A stretch of DNA of 64,000 bases. It comes from Flavobacterium sp. Root935. Lineage in GTDB: Bacteria > Bacteroidota > Bacteroidia > Flavobacteriales > Flavobacteriaceae. The DNA lies in assembly GCF_001429295.1 (NCBI RefSeq), contig NZ_LMJL01000012.1, forward strand, positions 1,445,636-1,509,635, written 5' to 3'. Below are positions 47,262 to 56,790 of this stretch, one piece after another. The notes below the pieces were generated by a model. The model saw nothing but the letters and a program-made list of their open reading frames with translations. It was not told the origin of the DNA and did no database searches. How positions within the stretch are numbered: the stretch's first letter is position 1; the number at the start of each line of letters is the position of its first letter. A program made the translations under genes and the position numbers.

Positions 47262-47891
47262 TTAAAGTTTTATAAAAAGTTCGCTTTTTGGTTTTCTAAC
47301 TTTTTTCATATTTACTAACCAGTCATTTTCACTATCTCGATATCCCAAGGCTAACAAACTTGCACTTTTCAATCCTTTATCTTTGAGATTTAACAATTCA
47401 TCTAAGGCACTAGCATCAAAACCTTCCATTGGTGTAGCATCTATTTTTTGCTCCGCCGCGGCAATCAAAGCAACACCTAAAACTATGTAGACTTGTTTTG
47501 CTGCATGGTTGGCATGCCAATCTTCTGGTAATTTCGAATACCTCCCCCAAAGTCCATTTTTATAATTGTCCATGCACTCTAATGGTAAACCTCTTTCAGA
47601 TAATGTATAATTAAATACATGTCCTATTTTTTCTAGTGTATAATTTTCCCAATTTGCAAAAACAAAAAGGTGAGAACAATTTGTAATTTGACTTTGTCCC
47701 ATTGCAATAGGTTGTATTTTAGCCAGTAGTTGTTTATCTGAAATTATAAATACATTAAAGGGTTGTAAACCTGAGGAAGTTGGAGCTAATTGAATAGCAT
47801 CCAGAATTGCTTCTATTTTTTCGTCAGGAACGGTCTCGCCATTCATTTTTTTTGTGGCGTATCTCCAGTTTAAATTTTCTATTAACGTCAT
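47262..47891 (-). CDS. NfsB-like nitroreductase family protein
   Basis: The 209-aa protein has the FMN-binding pattern of NfsB-like nitroreductases (RYATKKMNGETV, QLAPTSSGLQPFNVFII, LGVALIAAAEQKIDATPMEG). It would reduce nitroaromatics or quinones with NAD(P)H. It is the cargo of an intact cassette: its operator sits just after the Crp-family gene at 47965. Paralogue at 57672. Confidence 0.9.
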   Translation of the reverse strand: MTLIENLNWRYATKKMNGETVPDEKIEAILDAIQLAPTSSGLQPFNVFIISDKQLLAKIQPIAMGQSQITNCSHLFVFANWENYTLEKIGHVFNYTLSERGLPLECMDNYKNGLWGRYSKLPEDWHANHAAKQVYIVLGVALIAAAEQKIDATPMEGFDASALDELLNLKDKGLKSASLLALGYRDSENDWLVNMKKVRKPKSELFIKL

Positions 47892-47911
47892 GTTTATTTA
47901 AATATTTAAGA

Positions 47912-47956
47912 CAAATGTTACCTTAAAAGGCAACAAATCATTTACCATTTGATAAA
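47912..47956 (-). promoter_or_regulatory. Cassette promoter 3: operator + -7 box for the nitroreductase gene
   Basis: Operator TTTACCATTTGATAAA (47941-47956) is centred 33 bp from AACATTTG (47912-47919). It begins 8 nt downstream of the regulator stop. Confidence 0.8.
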
Positions 47957-47964
47957 AAGTATTT

Positions 47965-48525
47965 CTAAGAGATGTTCTTTCTTATTCTACTCAAGGATTG
48001 TTTTGTCATTCCTAAATACGAAGCGATATATGACAATGGAATACGATTGACAAGCGTTGGATATTTTTCCATAAATTCCAAATAACGTGTAGAAGCGTCT
48101 TGTGAAATCAATGGACTGACTCTCTCCAGTTTTTGAGCAAGTGATTTATTGGTGATTTTTTGAATAATAGTATCCCAATCTATTATAGTGTCTGCAATTT
48201 CTTTCCAATCTTGATTTGAAAACGTAAGCAGTTTACAATCGGTAGCAGCCTGAATATATTCAGTTGAAGGAACATTTTTTAAATTATAAAGCAAATGACG
48301 TTCTTCAATGAAAATTTTAGTAATTTCTTCACCTTTATTGTTGTAGTAGCAAATACGAAGTATGCCTTCAACGATAAAACCGACATGCCTGAGAACTTTT
48401 CCTGCCTCAACAAAATAGTCGTCTTTTTTAAGTTCTATTTCTTTCCCTTTACTTGTAATAAGTTCTATTTGCTGCTTGTTCAAGTTGCTGTATTGTAAGA
48501 TATATTCTATAAAATCGTTCATCAC
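47965..48525 (-). CDS. Crp/Fnr-family regulator, cassette type
   Basis: The 186-aa protein has the cNMP-binding-like roll (KKDDYFVEAGKVLRHVGFI) and a winged helix ending SYIASYLGMTKQSLSRIRKN. The canonical cAMP-contacting residues are not evident, so its signal is unknown. It is immediately followed by the operator and the nitroreductase gene. Its own upstream region has only a weak operator-like sequence (48575-48590) without a properly spaced -7 box. Confidence 0.88.
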   Translation of the reverse strand: MMNDFIEYILQYSNLNKQQIELITSKGKEIELKKDDYFVEAGKVLRHVGFIVEGILRICYYNNKGEEITKIFIEERHLLYNLKNVPSTEYIQAATDCKLLTFSNQDWKEIADTIIDWDTIIQKITNKSLAQKLERVSPLISQDASTRYLEFMEKYPTLVNRIPLSYIASYLGMTKQSLSRIRKNIS

Positions 48526-48747
48526 TGCGAGGTTTAAAATAGTTGTTTTATGGATTAGTTAACCTTAGAAAAAAAATACCTTTTTGTAACGCTGCATTTA
48601 GGCCTGCTGCCAACGTTTTAGTATAAGCCTATTATTACCTTAATTCTCAATCGGAAGATACATTCGTAAAAATAAGGCGATTCAATTTTAATACAAACGG
48701 CATGGTATTTACACATCTTTGGCAAGGCTTCTTGTAAATTAAATTCT

Positions 48748-49551
48748 CTATTTAAAAAAGCGTTCATTCATTGTTGCCATTACCTTTTCAATCCCCTCTT
48801 TTTTCAACCATTCATATTCTGCTGTCGCAAGATTACCTGCTGTATAATGTAATTGTTTCTTGTTGTCTGTAGCTGCTTCATAAGCAACATCAGCAATACT
48901 TTCAGGCATATCTCTTTTGGTGCTTGAGTCTGCCTTCATCGTAGTAATGTATTGATTAAATAACTCATGATAATCTTGGTGAGAAACAATTTGGGCATTA
49001 CTTCCAAAGTTGGTTTGCATATAAGCAGGAACAATCGTTTTAATTTGTATACCCAATCCCTTTAATTCATAACTCATTGCCTCTGTCCACGTTTGCAATG
49101 CCGATTTTGTTGCCGCATAAACGGCTACAAATGGATATGGAATATTAGCCGTTGAAGACGTTACGGTAATAATTGTGCCATTTTTCCTTGCTCTTAAATA
49201 AGGAAGAAATGACTTTGTAACAAGAATTGTCCCCAAAAAATTGGTGTTGATTTGTTGCTCTAATTGTTCGTCAGTAGTTCCTTCAAACGCTCCCATAAGC
49301 CCATATGCTGCATTGTTAAATACCACATCTACAGGACTTATCTTTTCTGCTTCAGCAGCTACATCTGTAATTTGTTTTTTGTTGCTGATGTCTAGCTTCA
49401 AAAGATAAATATTTGGCAACTCTATAAGCTCCCTTTCCTTTTCGGGCTGTCTCATTGCAGCGATAACCGTCCAACCTTTTGAAGAAAATAATTTGGCGGT
49501 CGCTTTTCCTAATCCTGATGAAGCTCCTGTGATAAAAATTGTTTTGTTCAT
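48748..49551 (-). CDS. Short-chain dehydrogenase/reductase
   Basis: The start is set at the ATG at 49551 (MNKTIFITGASSGLG), giving 267 aa; an upstream TTG at 49581 is itself part of the promoter box. The classical SDR motifs are TGASSGLG, NNAA, Ser132 and Tyr145-x3-Lys149 (VYAATKSALQ). Cargo of a cassette with a decayed regulator. Confidence 0.88.
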   Translation of the reverse strand: MNKTIFITGASSGLGKATAKLFSSKGWTVIAAMRQPEKERELIELPNIYLLKLDISNKKQITDVAAEAEKISPVDVVFNNAAYGLMGAFEGTTDEQLEQQINTNFLGTILVTKSFLPYLRARKNGTIITVTSSTANIPYPFVAVYAATKSALQTWTEAMSYELKGLGIQIKTIVPAYMQTNFGSNAQIVSHQDYHELFNQYITTMKADSSTKRDMPESIADVAYEAATDNKKQLHYTAGNLATAEYEWLKKEGIEKVMATMNERFFK

Positions 49552-49578
49552 TTTTCTTGTTTTTTTAAATTGATACCA

Positions 49579-49623
49579 CAAAAATACCTCCCTGAAAAAT
49601 GCCCTTAGTTACCATTTGGTAAA
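49579..49623 (-). promoter_or_regulatory. Cassette promoter 4: operator + -7 box for the second SDR gene
   Basis: Operator GTTACCATTTGGTAAA (49608-49623) is centred 33 bp from a perfect -7 box, TATTTTTG (minus strand, 49579-49586). This places the transcription start downstream of the TTG at 49581 and decides for the ATG at 49551. Confidence 0.82.
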
Positions 49624-49630
49624 AAGCATT

Positions 49631-49775
49631 TTATTAATATTTCTTTTTATGTTACGTAAAGATTGTTATGAAATCCCAGGGAAGCAGCAATGTACAAATT
49701 AGGCACAAGATTGAGAAGATTCGGAATTTTTTAAGGAATACTAAATAGCGGGATTTTTTGAATCATCTTAAGTTT
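49631..49775 (-). pseudogene. Decayed Crp/Fnr-family regulator gene (remnant B)
   Basis: The sequence aligns with the 3' end of the intact crp-type genes, for example GAAATCCCAGGGAAGCAGC against TTATTCCCAAGAACGAAGC and GAAGATTCGGAATTTTT against CAAGATTTGGAAATTTTT. Only about 145 bp remain. Distance to the operator (7 nt) is preserved. Confidence 0.68.
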
Positions 49776-49870
49776 ACTGATAAGAGTCATTTATAACTGC
49801 GATAACAGCTCAAGTGGTTATTCAAATCGCTATCGCGTTTGTAGATTTTTCATATCTAGATAATCAGCTT

Positions 49871-50302
49871 TTATTCCGAAGCAAAATTTATACCACCCAT
49901 TGCTTTCATAAAAACCTGTGGATTCCAATAATCGCGATAGTTTACAATCAATCCGTCTCTAAAGGTTACAACAGTTACATAACTCATTTCGTAAGGATTA
50001 CCGTTAGCAATTACTTCGCCCGAAAGACTCAATTCAGCAATAACGACATTTTTGTCATCTGTTGCATGAATTTTCATGGCTGTTATTGATTTTAAATTTA
50101 TGAAACTAGGGTAATCTTTCAGAAAACCATAAAAAGCTTCTTTTCCTTCAAAGTGATTTGGCGTACCTTCTGGGGCAAAAGGCAAATCAGCTATCACATC
50201 ATCGGCTAAAAATTCTGACCAGCCTTTCATGTCCTTAGCGAGGAACTTATCTAAGCTCTTCGTAAATAATTCAGTTGCTGGAGTGTTTTTTAAATTTTTC
50301 AT
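49871..50302 (-). CDS. SnoaL/NTF2-like protein
   Basis: The 143-aa protein is a close paralogue of the 45622 product (DKFLAKDMKGWSEFLADDVI; NGNPYEMSYVTVVTFRDG). The 3' flanks of both genes also resemble each other, so the copy included flanking DNA. Cargo of an intact cassette with the regulator at 50387. Confidence 0.83.
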   Translation of the reverse strand: MKNLKNTPATELFTKSLDKFLAKDMKGWSEFLADDVIADLPFAPEGTPNHFEGKEAFYGFLKDYPSFINLKSITAMKIHATDDKNVVIAELSLSGEVIANGNPYEMSYVTVVTFRDGLIVNYRDYWNPQVFMKAMGGINFASE

Positions 50303-50333
50303 TATATATTATTATTTTTAAAATTAATTTCGA

Positions 50334-50378
50334 CAAATGTCTATTTTAAATTATTCACGCCATTTATCATATGGTAAA
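50334..50378 (-). promoter_or_regulatory. Cassette promoter 5: operator + -7 box for the second SnoaL gene
   Basis: Operator TTTATCATATGGTAAA (50363-50378) is centred 33 bp from GACATTTG (50334-50341). It begins 8 nt after the regulator stop at 50387. Confidence 0.78.
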
Positions 50379-50386
50379 AAGCCACT

Positions 50387-50956
50387 TTAATTGATGTTTT
50401 CTCTTATTATGGTTAGTGATTCTTCTGTAATTCCAAGGTAAGAAGCTATATAGGAAAGAGGAACACGATTGGCAAGATTCGGATATTTTTCAAGGAATAA
50501 TAAATAGCGCGTGGTTGTGTCTTCTAAATCTACTGGACTTCTTTTTTCATTCGCGTCTAACAAATATTTTTTAAACATTTTGTTTACAATTGCATCCCAA
50601 CCAACTATTGTATTTGAGATTTCGTCCCAATCTTTTTTTGAAAAGACAAGCAATTCACAATCCGTAACTGCCTGCAGATATTCGGAAGCTGACACATTTG
50701 CCTCAAACTTTTTATACTCGGTAATAAATTGATGTTCATCAATGAAGTAGTCTGTAATTTCTTCTTCTTTATTGTTGTAATAAGAAAAACGAAACATTCC
50801 CTCAAGAAGAAAAGCGACCTGCATTGGTATTTTTCCAACTTCTAAAAAATATTCGTCTTTAAGGAGTGTCATCCTTATTGCTTTGCTGGCAATAAAATCC
50901 GTTTGTTGTTTGTTCAAGTCGCCAAACTTTAAAATGTAATCAGTAAGTTCTTTCAT
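50387..50956 (-). CDS. Crp/Fnr-family regulator with altered recognition helix
   Basis: The 189-aa protein is built like the other cassette regulators (LKDEYFLEVGKIPMQVAFLL; VPLSYIASYLGI). The recognition helix reads TEESLTIIRENIN instead of TQQSFSRIRKNIK, losing two basic residues and the Ser-Arg pair. DNA contacts should therefore differ or be weakened. Its target operator (TTTATCA... half) is also a variant. It could be co-evolving, or on the way to a pseudogene. Confidence 0.85.
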   Translation of the reverse strand: MKELTDYILKFGDLNKQQTDFIASKAIRMTLLKDEYFLEVGKIPMQVAFLLEGMFRFSYYNNKEEEITDYFIDEHQFITEYKKFEANVSASEYLQAVTDCELLVFSKKDWDEISNTIVGWDAIVNKMFKKYLLDANEKRSPVDLEDTTTRYLLFLEKYPNLANRVPLSYIASYLGITEESLTIIRENIN

Positions 50957-50960
50957 GGGA

Positions 50961-51005
50961 TAAAAATGGTATTGAATACGAATGGTTCATTTGTCATTTT
51001 GTAAA
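50961..51005 (-). promoter_or_regulatory. Cassette promoter 6: operator in front of the Crp gene at 50387
   Basis: Operator-like TTTGTCATTTTGTAAA (50990-51005) has a poor -7 box (CATTTTTA on the minus strand, 50961-50968) at the exact 33-bp spacing. It suggests autoregulation. Confidence 0.55.
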
Positions 51006-51161
51006 ACCTTTGATCTATAATTATTTATTTAAAAAAATAGTCAAATCAATCTCTAGGTAAAACGTTGCTACACTACTAGTCCCATTGAAGGAATTTAAAA
51101 GGTATTGTGTTACATTTTAGCAGTTAAGCATAACTGTTTAAGCAGTTGGCTTTAATGTCAG

Positions 51162-52184
51162 TTATACCGAACGCTTTATAAGTGGAATAACCTTTTTACC
51201 GATTAATTCAATGGATTGTAACAATTGCTGGTGCGTCAATCCTGCATTATCCATTTGAAAGGTAAACCGATCTATACCGCCAAGTGCTTCGCTGTGTCGC
51301 AATAATTTTTCGGCAACTTGTTCAGGTCCACCCAGTATTAATGCGCCTTTTGGAGCAACTAATGCATTGAATTGTGGTCTAGTTACTGGTGGCCATCCCC
51401 GTTCTTTTCCCATTTTTGTCCATAACTCTGCATAGCCTGGATAATAATCATCAATTGCCTGCTCATTCGTTTCAGCCACATAACCTGGTGAATGAAGCCC
51501 AACCTTAAGTTGATCTGGTGAAAAACCAGCTTTATTTCCTGCTTCACGATACAGATCTATCAATGGCCGAAAGCGTTCTGTTTCTCCACCAATAATAGCA
51601 ACCATTAAAGGTAGTCCTAACGAACCTGCTCGCACAAAAGATGCTGGTGTCCCTCCCACTCCCAACCATACAGGTAATCTTTCTTGTAAGCTTCTGGGAT
51701 AAATAGGTTGGTTATTCATTGCTGGTCTGAACTTGCCTGACCAAGTAATATACTCTTGGTCACGTATTTGGAGCAATAAGTCCAATTTCTCCTTAAAAAG
51801 AGCATCATAATCCTTAAGGTCAAATCCAAATAGTGGATAGGCCTCAATAGCGGAACCTCTGCCAACAACCAATTCTGCCCGACCCTTTGAGATCAGATCA
51901 AGAGTTGCAAAATCTTGGTAGACCCTTACGGGATCATCCGTACTTAAAACTTTAACAGCACTGCCCAGAATAATTCGTTTGGTTCTTGCGGCAGCTGCTG
52001 AAAGGATTACTGCTGGTGCAGAATCCAGAAATTCTTTTTTATGGTGCTCTCCGATACCGAAAACATCCAGACCTGATTCATCTGCTACTACAATCCTATC
52101 CAATAACTGCTCCATAGCCTCCGCGCTATTCAGGGCCGAACTACCATACATTGCTGATGCAAAACTATCTATTCCTATTTCCAT
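51162..52184 (-). CDS. LLM-class flavin oxidoreductase
   Basis: The 340-aa luciferase-like protein has VFGIGEHHKKEFLDSAPAV, ILGSAVKVLSTDDPVRVYQDF and LVVGRGSAIEAYPLFG, which fit the Atu2307/SP_0267 group of FMN-dependent enzymes. Substrate unknown. It follows the broken pirin gene; a second LLM enzyme of another subgroup lies at 26677. Confidence 0.85.
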   Translation of the reverse strand: MEIGIDSFASAMYGSSALNSAEAMEQLLDRIVVADESGLDVFGIGEHHKKEFLDSAPAVILSAAAARTKRIILGSAVKVLSTDDPVRVYQDFATLDLISKGRAELVVGRGSAIEAYPLFGFDLKDYDALFKEKLDLLLQIRDQEYITWSGKFRPAMNNQPIYPRSLQERLPVWLGVGGTPASFVRAGSLGLPLMVAIIGGETERFRPLIDLYREAGNKAGFSPDQLKVGLHSPGYVAETNEQAIDDYYPGYAELWTKMGKERGWPPVTRPQFNALVAPKGALILGGPEQVAEKLLRHSEALGGIDRFTFQMDNAGLTHQQLLQSIELIGKKVIPLIKRSV

Positions 52185-52288
52185 AACTGTCGTTAATTAA
52201 AATTTTATAATATTCTTTTATTTACATTGATTGTTGACCATGCTCTTAAACAAGATGAAATTGGCTCTCTAGCCTGATTCTGCTATTT

Positions 52289-53187
52289 TCAATCTGATTC
52301 GCTTTTAGTCATTTCCTGTTGAGTAAGCTTTGTATTGATTTCACCATATTTTCCGGTATAAAAATCTCTGTAGGCATCAGCTATTTCTTCCCTTGTATTC
52401 ATTACAAAAGGACCTGCTGCAACCATTGGCTCTTTATATTCTTCACCACCAAAAAGGATAATATCAATGTCTTTTCCCGAGCTGTTTTTGATTTCAATTT
52501 CTCCTGCTTTTCTTCCAAATTCCACAAATTCCCCCGCTTGGAATTCAGTATCGTTAAGTAGTACATTTTGGGTTGGCAAGAAAGCGGCAACTTCTATCTT
52601 GTCCTTCATAATAATTGAAAACTGTTTGCCTGCTTTCAAATGAATATGGTATAAAAACTGTTCTGAGTAATGGGGTATTGGCGAACTTAATTTTTCATAT
52701 GTACCAACAATCACTTTTATCCAGCCGCTTTCATTTTCAAATTCCTTTTTAGGTATTTCTTCTGCCTGAACGGCAATATGAGCGGACTTTCTGCTTTATT
52801 TTTTGCGGGTAAATTAATCCAGAATTGAAATCCTTCTACAACTTTGCTATTGGCATGAGAATCGTAATTAATATTTTCATCGTGGATAATTCCGCTACCC
52901 GCTTTCATCCATTGTGCACCACCAGATCTTATTGTTGCTGTATTTCCTGCACTATCAAAATGCTCGACTTGCCCTTGAAGGATATAGGAAAGTGTCGCAA
53001 TTCCTCTGTGGGGATGTGCTCCCATACCGTTTTTAGAAATAGTTTCTTTAATTGCTGGTGCTACATAATCCAGAAATACAAACGGACCTACTTTATCAGC
53101 ATAGTGATTAGGTAGCATTCTATTGATTACTAACGGACCTAGATCAGCTCTATTTCCTTTTGTCCAAAAAGTTGTTTGCTTTTTCAT
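52289..53187 (-). pseudogene. Pirin gene broken by a frameshift
   Basis: The N-terminal frame (52717-53187; GAHPHRGIATLSYILQGQVE, IIHDENINYD) stops shortly after NLPAKNKAESP. The C-terminal frame (52289-52714; FLYHIHLKAGKQFS, FVMNTREEIADAYRDF) continues the protein. Shifting by one base near 52785 restores HIAVQAEEIPKKEFENESGW, which joins both parts. The intact homologue lies at 61904-62779. Confidence 0.82.
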
Positions 53188-53410
53188 AGTTTAATTTTTA
53201 ATCAATAATTTCATCTAATGATTTTATTCAAGCATTAATGTTTTAGTCAGAATGCAATTCAATAGCTAACTAAAGACTTTGCAAATCAGTAAACCAATAA
53301 GTTTGGTGATTAATTAGTAACTCGATGCTGTCTGCAGATTGAAGAAAACCTTCAAATATGCTCTGCATCTCATTTAATATTTATTTGATTATTCACTCAC
53401 TCTGGCACTA

Positions 53411-54775
53411 TTAAAATTTAAACCCTACTACCGACCCTACAACAAAACCATTTTGGTGCCCGGGTATTACATCGTTGATAAAACTTCCAGTTTTAAAATA
53501 TTGTACCCCAATATTGTAGTTCAGAAAACGATTTATATTCCATGAAAAGGTCGTAATATATGCTGTCCCAATGTATCTTTTGTTTGAACCGGACGAAGAT
53601 AGTCTCAGTGAGCCATCTGCCCTGTAAACACCATCTTCGGTTGATTGTCGCCAGTTAAGCACTACATCGAATTTGATAGAAGTGTTTTGATATGGACTCC
53701 ACGTTAGGTTTGGATGTATGGAGACTAAGTTTGCTGGTCCTACCTGCGGATTCATCCCAAAATACCCACCATTTGGATACAGAGGATTGGGCGTACCAAG
53801 TTTGCCATCATCCTTGTTTTTATCGCCAGAAATATAGTCGTTCTTTAGTCTTACGGTTGGAGATCCTTTTACTTTATCAAACACATATCCAATTTCTGAA
53901 GAAATTCCAAAAGCACTGATATCGTCCAAACCAAACAATCCAAATTGATAAATTACTTCAAAATTGTAAACAAATCCAGCACCGTTTCTCGAAAACCGGG
54001 TACCGACCGTGTGTCTGGATTCGTCTGCAACACCTTCATCAAACTTGGCATTAGCACGATTGATGCCGAGATAGTAAAAATCCAGATTACCTCTTTTCGG
54101 AATGATATAACTGCTGTAAACACCCCAGAGGTTAGCTTTGCGGGTGGACATGTTATCAAAAAGGCCTATATTCACTTTGGTATTTGCCATTACAAATGCG
54201 TCGACATTCAGATCCGGCGATTTGTATGCAAGCTTTGCGCCGTCAAAGTAAAGCCGTAAGTTGATACCTTCGCCTACATCGATCAAACGTCCACTTCCAT
54301 ATTGGATTTCCTGTCTGCCTATGCGAAAAGTAAGTGTCTTATTCAATTTATTATAAGGTACGAAATCCACAAAAAGATTTTGGATATTTAATTTATCTTC
54401 ATCAATACCACGGGGACCATTCTTACGTCCATCCTCCAAACCGCTGCGCACTTGCCCGAAAATCCGAATTCGGTTGCTAACCTGCCAATCGGCATGGAGG
54501 AGATAGCGTTGAAGCAGAAAAACGTTTCTATCAAGGCCATTCTCTCCCCAATCTTCATTGACAGTAAAGTCCAATTCTTGCCGTACTTCGCCTCCTATTG
54601 AAAGGTAAGTAGGACTATTTTTTGAAAGCGGAATATATTTTATTCTATTGTAAAAAAATTTTGTACTGTCTTTTAACATAGAATAGTTTTCATCATAACG
54701 CATCAATTTAAAGCTTTGAGCCAATAGCTGTATGGGTAGAAAAATTAAAAAAAAGTATATCAAAAATTTCTTCAT
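53411..54775 (-). CDS. Alginate-export-family outer-membrane protein
   Basis: The 454-aa protein has a signal peptide (1-19). Alginate-export-type barrel motifs include LSIGGEVRQELDF, the conserved FRIGRQEIQYGSGRLIDVGEG and a C-terminal VVGFKF. It is probably a porin for small organic solutes. It follows the amidohydrolase gene by 133 nt; the same pair exists at 38-42 kb, where the porin is broken. Confidence 0.85.
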   Translation of the reverse strand: MKKFLIYFFLIFLPIQLLAQSFKLMRYDENYSMLKDSTKFFYNRIKYIPLSKNSPTYLSIGGEVRQELDFTVNEDWGENGLDRNVFLLQRYLLHADWQVSNRIRIFGQVRSGLEDGRKNGPRGIDEDKLNIQNLFVDFVPYNKLNKTLTFRIGRQEIQYGSGRLIDVGEGINLRLYFDGAKLAYKSPDLNVDAFVMANTKVNIGLFDNMSTRKANLWGVYSSYIIPKRGNLDFYYLGINRANAKFDEGVADESRHTVGTRFSRNGAGFVYNFEVIYQFGLFGLDDISAFGISSEIGYVFDKVKGSPTVRLKNDYISGDKNKDDGKLGTPNPLYPNGGYFGMNPQVGPANLVSIHPNLTWSPYQNTSIKFDVVLNWRQSTEDGVYRADGSLRLSSSGSNKRYIGTAYITTFSWNINRFLNYNIGVQYFKTGSFINDVIPGHQNGFVVGSVVGFKF

Positions 54776-54908
54776 AATTGAATGTTGTAATAACGGATTG
54801 GCATACAGAATGAAACAAGAAAACAGTACTTAATAGAAATTTTAGAAGACATCAAAAAAATTAGGTTCATCAAGTTTTAAGTCAACTAATTGATCAAGAA
54901 AACGGTTT

Positions 54909-56711
54909 CTATTCGCTCCAATAATAGCCTCCAAAGTACTTTATTGGGGACCAATAAGGAATAGGTTCAGGTAATTTTGGAACCAAATTGGTGTATTTTT
55001 CCGAACCGAATACAACTCTTCCATCGACCACTGTCAGAACTGAGCAAATGCTTTTTATCTGATCTTCAGGGATAGTAAAATAATCTTTGCTCAGTAAAAC
55101 AAAATCAGCCAGATTACCGGGTGCAATTCGACCTTTTTCAAGTTCTTCATTTTCAAACCAGGCTGCACCTATGGTATATAATCTGAGCGCTTCTTCACGA
55201 GTCAATCGGTTGTCTTCAGCCAATACAGTGGTACCAGAAACAGACTTACCGGTTACGGCCCAGCTAATTGCTAGCCATGGATTAGCTGGAGATACCCGGA
55301 ATGCATCAGTAGTTAAGGACAATGGAATTCCGCTGTTTACCAAAGCTCTCAATCTGGGCGTGTACAAAGCCTTCTCTATGCCATGTGTTTTTACAAAAGC
55401 GTCTCCATGAATAGCCATTTTATTATCCAAGGCAATTCCTCCCCCAAGCTTCTTGACTCTTTCGATGTTCTCTGGCGTAATGGTCTCCGCATGCTCTATA
55501 CTCCAACGCATACCATCTAAAGGAGTTGTTTTGACAACCTTATCGAGAGCATCTAGAAAAGGGGTAAGATTCTCGTTATAAGTAACATGCATGCGAAATG
55601 GGATTCTTTTCTCTATTAGCTTCCGAACATCTTCTTCGGCATATTTCATCATCCTTTCTTTTGGAATAATATAGGCAGGCTTATCAAAATTTTCATGGTC
55701 ATGGATTTCTCCTCTTATAGCCTCACCCATTCCTTCATATTCGTAACCATGCTCCATAGTAGGATGTAAGTTCTGTCCTGGACTGACAGGAGCCATTTTG
55801 GTTATTCGCTTAATTTCCGTATCAACAAAGGGCTCATTAGAACTTTGATCCCATCCAAGATCAACAAAAGGAAAACGAATATTTAGTCGATTTTCACTCA
55901 CGAGGGTTTGTAATGGTTGATGACCTTCAGGATACCCAATGATACTAGTAGCATCAAGGACGGAAGTAAGTCCAAATCGATTCAAATCGTGTATTACATG
56001 TACCAAAGAGCTAACCTCTTCTTCTGGAGTTGGCGCAGGTAACATGGCATCCAGTGCCAAAAATGTGAAGGTATATCCGTTTATGACCCCAGTGTATTTG
56101 CCTTTTTTATCTTTCTCAAACTCTGCATCAGGCAACTCAGGGAACCCAGGTGTTCCAACACCAAGTACCTTCATTCCTAGTTTGTTTAGATATCCCCTGT
56201 TGTAAGCATATTGTACATAAAGAGGCCTGTTTGACACTGCCTTATTCAGTTCGTCTATGGTTGGTTGGCGGTTTTCAGCGAACTGATAAGGTGACCATCC
56301 ACCGGTAACTTTTACCCATTGTCCTTCTGGTGTTCTTGCTGCCTGCTCTGTTAGCATTTCAAGCGCACGTTTGAGTGTAGGTACTCCGTCCCATCTGACC
56401 TTATAATTAAAATTCCTTTCATTCAAAGGGTGAATGTGTGCATCTTCCAAACCAGGAATGAGTCGTCTGCCATCTGCATCAATGATTTTTGTATGGTCAT
56501 CTTTAAGAGCGAGTATTTCCGCATCGTTGCCTACTGCGTAAATTCTCCCTCCTTTTACCGCTAGTGCCGAAGCTTCGGGTTTTGCACCAGTTTGCGTAGT
56601 GATTTTTGCATGATGCACAATCAAATCAGCGCCGACAAATGGGGAATTTGATTGCCCATAAAGCCCGATAGAGAGCATTATTGTCGTAATTAATGTAAAT
56701 GCTTTTTCCAT
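54909..56711 (-). CDS. YtcJ-like amidohydrolase, exported
   Basis: The 600-aa protein has a signal peptide (1-20). The amidohydrolase-3 metal motif is DAHIHP (His92, His94), with HVTYNE, EHAETI and TTDAFR further on. It is a paralogue of the lipoprotein at 40387. It is the cargo of a cassette with a perfect operator palindrome and a degenerate regulator gene. Confidence 0.88.
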   Translation of the reverse strand: MEKAFTLITTIMLSIGLYGQSNSPFVGADLIVHHAKITTQTGAKPEASALAVKGGRIYAVGNDAEILALKDDHTKIIDADGRRLIPGLEDAHIHPLNERNFNYKVRWDGVPTLKRALEMLTEQAARTPEGQWVKVTGGWSPYQFAENRQPTIDELNKAVSNRPLYVQYAYNRGYLNKLGMKVLGVGTPGFPELPDAEFEKDKKGKYTGVINGYTFTFLALDAMLPAPTPEEEVSSLVHVIHDLNRFGLTSVLDATSIIGYPEGHQPLQTLVSENRLNIRFPFVDLGWDQSSNEPFVDTEIKRITKMAPVSPGQNLHPTMEHGYEYEGMGEAIRGEIHDHENFDKPAYIIPKERMMKYAEEDVRKLIEKRIPFRMHVTYNENLTPFLDALDKVVKTTPLDGMRWSIEHAETITPENIERVKKLGGGIALDNKMAIHGDAFVKTHGIEKALYTPRLRALVNSGIPLSLTTDAFRVSPANPWLAISWAVTGKSVSGTTVLAEDNRLTREEALRLYTIGAAWFENEELEKGRIAPGNLADFVLLSKDYFTIPEDQIKSICSVLTVVDGRVVFGSEKYTNLVPKLPEPIPYWSPIKYFGGYYWSE

Positions 56712-56738
56712 TTTATTGTTTATTTAAAATAATTTACA

Positions 56739-56783
56739 CAAAGGTTTATTAAAAAAAGAATAAAGCATTTACCAATTGGTAAA
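56739..56783 (-). promoter_or_regulatory. Cassette promoter 7: operator + -7 box for the amidohydrolase gene
   Basis: Operator TTTACCAATTGGTAAA (56768-56783) is a fully perfect 16-bp palindrome, centred 33 bp from AACCTTTG (56739-56746). Confidence 0.85.
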
Positions 56784-56790
56784 AACGACT

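Noticed and set aside
48575..48590. Operator in front of the crp-type gene at 47965
   Set aside because: The match is weak and no -7 box lies at the required spacing.
49552..49581. Longer N-terminus of the SDR from a TTG at 49581
   Set aside because: The TTG is part of the -7 box itself; the ATG at 49551 starts the normal SDR N-terminus.
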